Source of the DNA: Galbula dea | Taxonomy: Eukaryota; Chordata; Aves; Piciformes; Galbulidae | Direction: 5' to 3' | Assembly (NCBI GenBank): GCA_013399015.1 | Contig: VWZX01010725.1 | Location: forward strand, 5,331-69,330 | DNA: 64,000 nucleotides | In this document: positions 61,001 through 64,000 of the stretch, in pieces | Numbering within the stretch: the stretch's first letter is position 1 | How the letters are laid out: each line of letters opens with the position of its first letter | Translations under genes and position numbers: made by a program | Notes under the pieces: model-generated | The model's input: the letters and a program-made list of their open reading frames with translations, nothing else | Databases searched by the model: none | What the model was told of the DNA's origin: nothing

Positions 61001-63806
61001 CTGAGGGACTGCTCTAGACAGCCGTGCAGAGAAGGACTTGGGGGTCGTGATAGACGAAAAGCTGGACATGAGCCGGCAATGTGCACTTGCAGCTCAGAAG
61101 GCTAACCATGTCCTGGGATGCATCAGGAGAGGCATGACCAGCAGGTCTAAGGAGGTGATTCTGCCTCTCTATTCTGCCCTCGTAAGGCCCCACCTGGAGT
61201 ACTGTGTACAGTTCTGGGCTCCTCAGCATAAAAAAGATGTGGACCTCTTGGAGTGGGTCCAGAGGAGGGCCACAAAGATGATCAAAGGACTGGAGCACCT
61301 CCCCTACGAGGACAGGCTGAAGGAGTTGGGGTTGTTCAGCCTGGAGAAGAGAAGGCTTAGAGGGGACCTTATAGCGGTCTTTCAGTACCTGAAATGGGAT
61401 TATAGGGCAGAAGGAGAGAGAATTTTCTCCTGGTCTGATTGCAACAGGACAAGGGGGAATGGCTACAAGCTGAAGGAGGGAAAAATTAGGCTGGAGATTA
61501 GAAGGGGGTTCTTTACCCAAAGGGTGGTGAGGCACTGGAACAGGTTGCCCAGAGAGGTTGTGGAGGCCCCATCCCTGGCAGTGTTTAAGGCCAGGCTGGA
61601 TGTGGCCCTGGATGACCTGGTCTAGTGCATGTGGCGTCCCTGCCCATGGCAGGGGGGTTGGAACTAGATGATCTTTAAGGTCCTTTCCAACCTGAGCCAT
61701 TCTGTGATTCTATGATCCTTGCAGCTAAACTGAGGAAGTGTGGTTTGCATGACTGGGTAGTGAGGTGGATTGTGAACTGGTTGAGGGACAGAAGTCAGAG
61801 AGTCAGGGTCAATGGGATGGAGTCTAGTTGGAGGCCTGTGTCTAGTGGAGTCTCTCAGGGATCAGTACTGGGACCAGACTTTTCAATCTATTCATTAACA
61901 ACCTGGATGGGGGAACAGAGTGTGCTCTCAGCAAGTTTGCTGATGACACTAAACTGGGTGGAGTGGCTGACATACCAGAGGGTTGTGCTGCCATTCAGCG
62001 AGACTTAGACAGGTTGGAGAGTTGGGCAGGAATAAATTTAATGAAATTCAATAAGGCCAAGTGTCGAGTTTTGCACCTGGGAAAGACCAACCCCACGTTT
62101 CAGTATAGATTGGGGACTGAGCTGTTGGAGAGCAGTGAAGGGGTAAGAGACCTGGGTGTCTTGGTGGATGGAAGGATGACCATGAACCAGTAGTATGCTC
62201 TTGTGGCCAGGAGGGCCACTGTTATTCTGGAGTGTATAAGAAGGGGTGTGGTTAGTAGGTGGGGAGAAGGTCTTCTCCCCTTTTACTCTAACCTGGTGAG
62301 GCCACATCTGGAATATTGTGTCCACTTCTGGGCCCCTCAGTTTAAGAAGGATAGGGAACTGCTGGAAAGAGTCCAGCACAAAGCCTCAAAGATGATGAAG
62401 GGGCTGGAACCTCTTCCTTATGAGGAAAGGCTGATAGAGCTGGGTCTCTTTAGCTTGGAGAAGAGGAGGCTAAGGGGTGACCTCATTTATGCTTTTAAAT
62501 CTGTGATGGGTGTGTGTCAGGAGGATGGGGTCAGGCTCTTCTTAGTGAAGGCCAGTGACAAGACACGGGGCTGAAGCACAGGAGGTTCCATGTGAATGGA
62601 AGGGAAATTTTTTTTTCCAGTGAGGATGACAGACCAGTGGAAGAGACTGCCCAGAGAGGTTGTGGAGTCTCCTTCTCTGGAGATACTCAAAACCTGTCTG
62701 GATGTGCTTCAGTTTGACCTGGTCTAGGGAAATCCTGCTGCAGCAAGGCGGTTGGACTAGATGATCTTTCGAGGTGCCTTCCAACTCCTAACATTCTGTG
62801 ATTCTTTGATTCTGTGATTGTGTGAACATCTTTGACATAAGGCAAGGATTTCTTGATTAAGGCTCATCTTGAGCAGGTTTTCAGCTTCAAGACTTTGGAA
62901 GTAGCTGTTTTCTCATGGCCATGATCTTTTGCAGAGAAAGACCTGTTCATGTCCATGAATGTGTAGCAAGCAAGTAAGCATTCTTGGCTGTGGTGTTTAA
63001 TATTGAGCTGCCTTTCCATCAACCACATGATGGTTAAAGCTGACACTCCTATGAAACACAAGAGTTTTGTGCTTGATTGCTAATCACATGTGTGTTAGAG
63101 CTAATTTTCCCCTAACGCTTGCAAATAATGTCCTTAACCCATGTGAAAATGTTGTCAGCACTGAAATATGGATGCCCCACATAAAAGCTCTTGCCTTGCT
63201 GGCCACAGGCACCTCTCAGATGCCTACCCAAAAATTGTCCTACTACTTGAACCACATTACTTACAACTTTGGTGTTCACTGTCTTTTTGTCTTTCACTTG
63301 AAAATTATGAAACATACTTAAGTGTCTGTAGCTATAAACTGGAATTTCTGTAGGAAAATCTCAGAATGATGGAATGACATTCATTCTGGGTTGTACTTCA
63401 CTCTACACCTTGTTTTACTGACCTGCTTATGGCACAAAAATGCAGTCAGCCTGAATAAAGCTAGGTATCTGTTGAAAGACAATTCTAATTTGCACTGAAT
63501 AAGCTTATTTGTTTGTTGGGATTATTTTTGTGTATTTTTTTCCCCCTCTGTTTAGAGTGTGGTGGTCGGTTGAAAGCGGAATCCAAGTCCAAAGATCTGT
63601 ACTCTCATGCTCAGTTTGGTGATAACAACTATCCCGTCCAGGCAGACTGCGATTGGCTCCTGGTGGCAGAGCACAGCTATCGAGTTGAGTTAATGTTTCA
63701 GACTTTTGAAGTTGAAGAAGAGGCAGACTGTGGTTATGATTATGTGGAGCTTTTTGATGGTCATGATAAGACTGCTTTGAGACTTGGTAGATTTTGTGGA
63801 TCTGGG
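6829..63806 (+). CDS. TLL1: Tolloid-like protein 1 (TLL1), partial gene, 15 internal exons
   Basis: The exons join as 6829-7007, 9828-9933, 12162-12286, 25384-25499, 33202-33304, 34679-34795, 36627-36772, 40653-40848, 42338-42463, 45087-45247, 48182-48362, 53197-53322, 54859-54986, 59444-59657 and 63556-63806. All introns are GT-AG and the phases are continuous with no stop. Domain order is astacin, CUB1, CUB2, EGF1, CUB3, EGF2, CUB4, CUB5 (partial), which is the long tolloid architecture. The family comprises secreted zinc proteases that cleave procollagen C-propeptides, prolysyl oxidase and the BMP antagonist chordin; in mouse Tll1 is needed for heart septation. Exon 3 carries TLL1-type residues ([15 protein letters not shown]) where I recall BMP1 differing strongly. 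About 255 of roughly 1010 residues, at both ends, are outside the window. The gene symbol rests on recalled paralogue sequences, so BMP1 and TLL2 are unlikely but not formally excluded. Confidence 0.94.
7615..8803 (-). mobile_element. CR1 LINE, interrupted by another CR1
   Basis: The tail lies at 7615-7640 and the reverse complement of CR1 3' sequence runs to about 8278. It resumes at about 8538 (GGTCCCTTTCCCCTTCACTG) and continues to about 8803. The outer segment covers RT palm residues on the minus strand (KFADDT and [16 protein letters not shown]). A different CR1 fills 8279-8537. Confidence 0.9.
8279..8537 (-). mobile_element. CR1 LINE of a second subfamily, nested
   Basis: It begins on the + strand with TCATAGAATCATAGAATGGC followed by TCAGGTTGGAAGGGACC, the reverse of a 3' end that differs from the outer copy. 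The minus strand encodes [20 protein letters not shown] and [20 protein letters not shown]. The inner 5' end shows a 15-nt unit TTCTCCTCCTTCAGC repeated at 8508-8539. Confidence 0.88.
9828..9933 (+). CDS. TLL1: TLL1 exon 2 of window: astacin Met-turn
   Basis: This 106 nt exon enters in phase 1 and leaves in phase 2. It encodes [19 protein letters not shown] followed by [20 protein letters not shown] (9899-9913) is the metzincin Met-turn; its tyrosine is the extra zinc ligand of astacins. The donor is AAG|GTTGGA, which is weak beyond the invariant GT. The end is fixed because only AG at 9932-9933 plus G of the next exon restores the arginine codon and the frame. Confidence 0.95.
10843..10945. 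repeat. AT-rich low-complexity stretch
   Basis: About 100 nt are composed almost only of A and T in irregular ATATAAATA and AATATAAT units. It looks like a decayed microsatellite. Confidence 0.85.
11540..11577. repeat. Perfect inverted repeat, 16-bp arms, 6-nt loop
   Basis: The left arm ATTAAAATCACATATG (11540-11555) is exactly complementary to CATATGTGATTTTAAT (11562-11577), with GTAATT between. It could form a cruciform in DNA or a hairpin in the pre-mRNA. It is not a known RNA gene; the loop and flanks show no further pairing. Confidence 0.9.
12162..12286 (+). CDS. TLL1: TLL1 exon 3 of window: end of astacin domain
   Basis: This 125 nt exon follows a long pyrimidine tract ending in TTTTAG and leaves in phase 1 (CCA G|GT). 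It encodes [19 protein letters not shown] and then [22 protein letters not shown], the C-terminal part of the protease with the conserved [14 protein letters not shown] helix that closes astacin domains. This is the stretch that best separates TLL1 from BMP1. Confidence 0.96.
13907..14866 (+). pseudogene. CR1 ORF1 remnant with esterase motif
   Basis: A single frame runs from the ATG at 13907 to 14866, broken by three in-frame stops (14411, 14432, 14459). The N-terminal part has paired cysteines CGEC (13961-13972) and CVRC (14015-14026), then a charged helix-like segment ([20 protein letters not shown]). The second part contains [14 protein letters not shown], with GDSLL at 14558-14572. CR1-type ORF1 proteins are known to carry PHD-like zinc and GDSL-esterase domains and to bind RNA. 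This copy is dead because of the stops. Confidence 0.8.
15966..15966. other. Ambiguous base with duplicated flank
   Basis: A single N is flanked by a 16-nt direct repeat GGAGTCTAGTTGGAGG at 15950-15965 and 15973-15988. In CR1 this segment normally occurs once, so this looks like an imperfect contig join. Confidence 0.8.
16082..16451 (-). mobile_element. Solo LTR of an endogenous retrovirus, with target duplication
   Basis: The LTR body is 16088-16445 (358 bp), inserted in the CR1 reverse transcriptase. Read on the minus strand it starts TGTTTAGGAATG and ends CTCCTACA, with TG/CA ends and short inverted termini. It carries a TATA-like box AGTATAAATA (16171-16180) and AATAAA (16149-16154), an arrangement like avian class II elements. 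The flanks ACCAGC (16082-16087) and ATCAGC (16446-16451) look like a 6-bp target duplication with one mismatch. No gag, pol or env remains. Confidence 0.8.
19761..19942. repeat. Two-copy imperfect tandem duplication, period about 97 bp
   Basis: The unit starting at 19761 (GGAGAAGTAAAAATA) recurs at 19858 (GGAGAAACAAAAATA). Both contain CTTTCCTTA, AGAAGTCTAACCTTCTCA and TAAAACAGACAG in the same order and spacing. It matches no repeat that I recognise. Confidence 0.85.
22375..23968 (-). mobile_element. CR1 LINE, long 5'-truncated copy nested in another CR1
   Basis: The tail is at 22375-22400 on the + strand; the minus strand encodes the CR1 C-terminus (22465-23022) and RT finger/palm region (23371-24093). 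Two ambiguous bases at 23220-23221 coincide with a missing stretch of roughly 200 nt of RT sequence. The end near 23968 abuts sequence of the outer copy. A short GTT at both joints may be target-site overlap. Confidence 0.9.
23220..23221. other. Two ambiguous bases at a CR1 gap
   Basis: Two Ns join CR1 segments that in other copies here (for example 36160-36375) are separated by about 200 nt. Confidence 0.8.
25384..25499 (+). CDS. TLL1: TLL1 exon 4 of window: CUB1, first part
   Basis: This 116 nt exon enters in phase 1 and leaves in phase 0. It encodes [20 protein letters not shown], then [19 protein letters not shown], the first strands of CUB1 with its first disulphide cysteine pair. NFS is a potential N-glycosylation site. 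Acceptor TTTCTTTCAG, donor AAG|GTAATT. It is separated from exon 3 by the longest intron in the window (13.1 kb). Confidence 0.96.
26270..26286. repeat. TA dinucleotide microsatellite
   Basis: About eight uninterrupted TA units. Confidence 0.9.
30587..30618 (+). repeat. CR1 3' tail remnant
   Basis: CTTCCAACTCCTAACATTCT followed by CTGATTC is the last part of a CR1 element; nothing upstream is recognisable as CR1. Confidence 0.65.
30828..30908. repeat. AT-rich low-complexity stretch
   Basis: Irregular repeats of ATTTAATTTATATATTT. Confidence 0.85.
31090..31145. repeat. Short minisatellite, roughly 9-bp unit
   Basis: Variants of ATAGAGAAC and ATAGAGAAT repeat five to six times with ACAGAAT-type spacers. 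Confidence 0.8.
33202..33304 (+). CDS. TLL1: TLL1 exon 5 of window: CUB1, middle
   Basis: This 103 nt exon enters in phase 0 and leaves in phase 1. It encodes [20 protein letters not shown], then [24 protein letters not shown] is the calcium-binding CUB signature and NFT is a potential N-glycosylation site. Acceptor TTGATTGCAG (a poor pyrimidine tract), donor TTG|GTATGC. The glycine codon is split with exon 6. Confidence 0.95.
33305..34678 (+). other. Intron between TLL1 window exons 5 and 6
   Basis: A 1374 nt intron interrupting CUB1. Apart from T runs (33459-33474) and a purine-rich run (34081-34110), nothing is recognised. Confidence 0.9.
34679..34795 (+). CDS. TLL1: TLL1 exon 6 of window: CUB1, last part
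   Basis: This 117 nt exon enters and leaves in phase 1. It encodes [20 protein letters not shown] and [18 protein letters not shown], completing CUB1. FCG and the closing GFAAVY strand are typical of CUB modules. Acceptor TTTTTAG, donor AAG|GTAAGC. CUB1 is the only CUB module in the window split over three exons. Confidence 0.95.
34796..36626 (+). other. Intron between TLL1 window exons 6 and 7
   Basis: An 1831 nt intron, more than half occupied by an inverted CR1 (35339-36384). The remainder shows nothing I can name. Confidence 0.9.
35339..36384 (-). mobile_element. CR1 LINE, 5' truncated
   Basis: On the + strand it starts with AATCACAGAATCACAGAATG, the reversed octamer tail, and runs to CACAATCCACATCACTATGC. 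The minus strand encodes CR1 RT palm and C-terminal peptides ([49 protein letters not shown]), with several frame breaks. Confidence 0.93.
36627..36772 (+). CDS. TLL1: TLL1 exon 7 of window: CUB2, first half
   Basis: This 146 nt exon enters in phase 1 and leaves in phase 0. It encodes [52 protein letters not shown]...GxIxSPNYP...YP..xxCxW is the canonical start of a CUB domain. Acceptor TTTTATCAG, donor GAG|GTAAGG. An inverted CR1 copy ends about 240 nt upstream. Confidence 0.96.
38322..38340 (+). repeat. CR1 octamer-tail remnant
   Basis: ATTCTGTGATTCTGTGAAT, two CR1 tail octamers with no body. Confidence 0.5.
38703..38812. repeat. Low-complexity stretch rich in G and T
   Basis: Almost no A or C over 110 nt, with GTTT repeats and G runs of three to five. 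Confidence 0.85.
40653..40848 (+). CDS. TLL1: TLL1 exon 8 of window: CUB2, second half
   Basis: This 196 nt exon enters in phase 0 and leaves in phase 1. It encodes [40 protein letters not shown] and [36 protein letters not shown] is the calcium-binding CUB signature. Acceptor TTTTTTACAG, donor AAG|GTAAAT. Confidence 0.96.
41367..41393. repeat. GTTT tetranucleotide microsatellite
   Basis: Six tandem TTTG/GTTT units. Confidence 0.9.
42061..42140. repeat. Low-complexity stretch rich in A and C
   Basis: Repeats of AAAC and CAAACAAA; it is the complementary type of the G/T-rich stretches at 38703 and 63825. Confidence 0.85.
42338..42463 (+). CDS. TLL1: TLL1 exon 9 of window: EGF-like domain 1
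   Basis: This 126 nt exon is symmetric 1-1 and encodes one complete EGF module: [45 protein letters not shown] at the start and CxNxxxxYxC fit calcium-binding EGF domains, including the asparagine that is a target for hydroxylation in this class. Acceptor TTGGTAG, donor AAG|GTACAG. It links CUB2 to CUB3. Confidence 0.96.
42464..45086 (+). other. Intron between TLL1 window exons 9 and 10
   Basis: A 2623 nt intron in which I see no repeat family, gene or RNA. Open frames of 87 to 132 codons occur but have no known similarity. Confidence 0.85.
45087..45247 (+). CDS. TLL1: TLL1 exon 10 of window: CUB3, first half
   Basis: This 161 nt exon enters in phase 1 and leaves in phase 0. It encodes [40 protein letters not shown] and [17 protein letters not shown] is a potential N-glycosylation site. 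Acceptor TTTTACAG, donor GAA|GTAAGT. Its 3' cut lies several residues beyond the equivalent cut in CUB4. Confidence 0.96.
45248..48181 (+). other. Intron between TLL1 window exons 10 and 11
   Basis: A 2934 nt AT-rich intron with no recognisable repeat family. A patch at 45755-45850 is clearly richer in G and C than its surroundings and is unassigned. The acceptor has a strong T/C tract (48161-48179). Confidence 0.87.
48182..48362 (+). CDS. TLL1: TLL1 exon 11 of window: CUB3, second half
   Basis: This 181 nt exon enters in phase 0 and leaves in phase 1. It encodes [60 protein letters not shown]. The acceptor has a strong tract of T and C ending in CCCTCAG; donor CAG|GTATAG. In the BMP1 paralogue the short secreted form ends just after CUB3; nothing in the sequence here proves such a form. 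Confidence 0.96.
52005..52130. repeat. Degenerate TATG/TACA simple repeat
   Basis: Alternating TATGTATA, CATATA and TACATACAT units with pairing potential across the stretch. Confidence 0.85.
52793..53013 (+). mobile_element. CR1 LINE, 3' fragment
   Basis: It contains AACACTGGAACAGGCTGCCC, then GGTCTCAGAGGTCTTTTCC and a final ATGATTCTATGG. The 3' part (ATGGTTTAGTGG) marks a subfamily different from the large copies in this window. Confidence 0.85.
53197..53322 (+). CDS. TLL1: TLL1 exon 12 of window: EGF-like domain 2
   Basis: This 126 nt exon is symmetric 1-1 and encodes [42 protein letters not shown]: one complete calcium-binding-type EGF module with six cysteines. Acceptor TTTCCTAG, donor AGG|GTAAGT. 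It is the same length as the EGF1 exon. Two CR1 tail fragments flank it (52793-53013 and 53585-53725). Confidence 0.96.
53585..53725 (+). mobile_element. CR1 LINE, short 3' fragment
   Basis: It contains GGTTGGACTAGATGATCTTG and GGGTCCTTTCCAACC, followed by TTCTGTGTGATTCTGTG that runs into a TG microsatellite (53708-53724), probably grown from the CR1 tail. Confidence 0.85.
54771..54795. repeat. AAAC tetranucleotide microsatellite
   Basis: AACAAAACAAACAAACAAAC, about 63 nt before an exon start. Confidence 0.85.
54859..54986 (+). CDS. TLL1: TLL1 exon 13 of window: CUB4, first part
   Basis: This 128 nt exon enters in phase 1 and leaves in phase 0. It encodes [43 protein letters not shown]. Acceptor TTGGTACAG, donor TTG|GTGAGT. 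It is more GC-rich than the surrounding intron, as expected for coding DNA. Confidence 0.95.
57432..57702 (-). mobile_element. CR1 LINE, 3' fragment, older subfamily
   Basis: The + strand begins ATAGAATCATAGAGTCATAG, then GAGTTGGAAGGGACCTTAGA and GATCATCTAGTTCCAACACC, the reverse of a CR1 3' end. The minus strand reads as a decayed RLDKALSVEAF-type CR1 C-terminus. Confidence 0.85.
58853..58880. repeat. AAC trinucleotide microsatellite
   Basis: About nine AAC units, nearly perfect. Confidence 0.92.
59444..59657 (+). CDS. TLL1: TLL1 exon 14 of window: CUB4, second part
   Basis: This 214 nt exon enters in phase 0 and leaves in phase 1. It encodes [82 protein letters not shown] is the calcium-binding CUB signature. 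Acceptor CCTCTCAG, donor CAG|GTCAGA. A large CR1 cluster starts about 280 nt downstream. Confidence 0.96.
59935..61010 (-). mobile_element. CR1 LINE, inverted, split by a small CR1 piece
   Basis: The reversed tail is at 59935-59960. CR1 sequence runs to about 60269, breaks, and resumes at about 60379 (AAGCATAAATGAGGTCACCC) through the RT palm ([13 protein letters not shown] on the minus strand) to about 61010. Confidence 0.9.
60270..60378 (-). mobile_element. Short CR1 3' piece of a third subfamily, nested
   Basis: CACAGAATCGCCAGAGTTGG followed by AAGGGACCCATTAGGATC is a reversed 3' end of another CR1 subfamily. It interrupts the outer copy between GACATATTT and AAGCATAAATG, which are adjacent in CR1. 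Confidence 0.8.
61010..61716 (+). mobile_element. CR1 LINE of the second subfamily, 3' fragment with open C-terminus
   Basis: It encodes an uninterrupted 195-codon C-terminal ORF2 peptide (61038-61625) that includes [20 protein letters not shown] and [20 protein letters not shown]. The 3' end is GAGCCATTCTGTGATTCTAT (near 61694). It is the same subfamily as the nested copy at 8279-8537. Being open, it is probably among the younger copies, but it lacks everything needed to move. Confidence 0.9.
61717..62824 (+). mobile_element. CR1 LINE, 5' truncated, + orientation
   Basis: It starts in the RT palm region ([20 protein letters not shown]), continues through [17 protein letters not shown] to the C-terminus with several frame breaks, and ends in a clear 3' tail (62755-62824). 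It is inverted relative to 59935-61010 and covers most of the same CR1 region. Confidence 0.93.
63556..63806 (+). CDS. TLL1: TLL1 exon 15 of window: CUB5, first two thirds
   Basis: This 251 nt exon enters in phase 1 and leaves in phase 0. It encodes [84 protein letters not shown]. Acceptor CTGTTTAG, donor GGG|GTAAGT. The rest of CUB5 and the stop codon must lie in exons beyond the window. Unlike the other CUB modules it has no intron before the calcium-binding strand. Confidence 0.96.
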
Positions 63807-64000
63807 GTAAGTAACCAGGTGGCTTTTTGTGTTGGTGGGTTTGGGGCTTTGTTTTATTGTTTGGGGGTTTTGTTTGTTTGTTTTGGGGGGTTTCGTGTGT
63901 GTGGTTTTATTTGTTGGGGTTTTTTTTCTGTTTTGTTCTTTGTTGTTTGTTTGTTTGTTTGTTTTGTTTAAGTTCCACAACAGAAAGACTAAGGGCAGAG
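63807..64000 (+). other. Start of intron after TLL1 window exon 15
   Basis: The donor GTAAGT is followed after 20 nt by a stretch of 140 nt rich in G and T. Confidence 0.9.
63825..63971. repeat. Low-complexity stretch rich in G and T next to a splice donor
   Basis: G runs of four to six alternate with TTTG repeats, with almost no A or C. It resembles the stretch at 38703-38812. Confidence 0.85.

Larger units (their letters stand above)
59658..63555 (+). other. Intron between TLL1 window exons 14 and 15
   Basis: A 3898 nt intron, three quarters of it CR1 (59935-62824). The last 730 nt before exon 15 are unique-looking with no gene seen. Confidence 0.9.

Noticed and set aside
61014..61700. 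228-codon open frame on the minus strand
   Set aside because: It is antisense to the open CR1 C-terminus at 61038-61625 and is not a gene.
1..64000. CRISPR arrays, prokaryotic operons, tRNA or rRNA genes
   Set aside because: Repeats here are CR1 tails and microsatellites, the gene is spliced, and I saw no cloverleaf or rRNA core sequence.

Overview
This window is vertebrate nuclear DNA, almost certainly from a bird. It carries part of one large protein-coding gene on the + strand: the tolloid-like metalloprotease gene TLL1. Fifteen exons between 6829 and 63806 join in one open frame of 2275 nt (about 758 codons). They run from the zinc-binding active site of the astacin protease, through CUB1, CUB2, EGF1, CUB3, EGF2 and CUB4, to most of CUB5. 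The promoter, signal peptide, propeptide and first part of the protease lie upstream of the window; the end of CUB5 and the stop codon lie downstream. The protein matches TLL1 rather than its paralogues BMP1 and TLL2 (from memory of those proteins, most clearly in exon 3). Exon boundaries were set by GT/AG sites, phase continuity and the known domain order.

About one fifth of the window (my own boundary estimates) is CR1 LINE sequence, the hallmark retrotransposon of birds and other sauropsids, recognisable by its 3' tail of ATTCTGTG-type octamers and its reverse-transcriptase peptide. That load is high for a bird and includes several nested insertions.

Layout: 1-6828, intron with CR1 copies, one young copy nested in an ancient one. 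6829-12286, three exons finishing the protease, with a CR1-in-CR1 insertion at 7615-8803. 12287-25383, a 13.1 kb intron holding a nearly complete CR1 (ORF1 with an esterase GDSL motif, endonuclease deleted, reverse transcriptase split by a solo LTR), then a second CR1 carrying an inverted nested CR1. 25384-34795, the CUB1 exons. 36627-42463, CUB2 and EGF1. 45087-53322, CUB3 and EGF2. 54859-59657, CUB4. 59935-62824, an inverted cluster of CR1 copies. 63556-63806, the first part of CUB5. The stretch 36385-52792 is almost free of recognisable CR1.

The modular design is very regular: every domain boundary falls at a phase-1 intron, CUB2, CUB3 and CUB4 are each exactly 342 nt, and both EGF modules are exactly 126 nt. 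I found no bacterial or phage-type gene, no CRISPR array, no convincing RNA gene and no undescribed defence-like system. The most notable non-genic structures are the mosaic CR1 with its solo LTR, the nested and inverted CR1 clusters, a perfect 16-bp-arm hairpin and a 97-bp tandem duplication.
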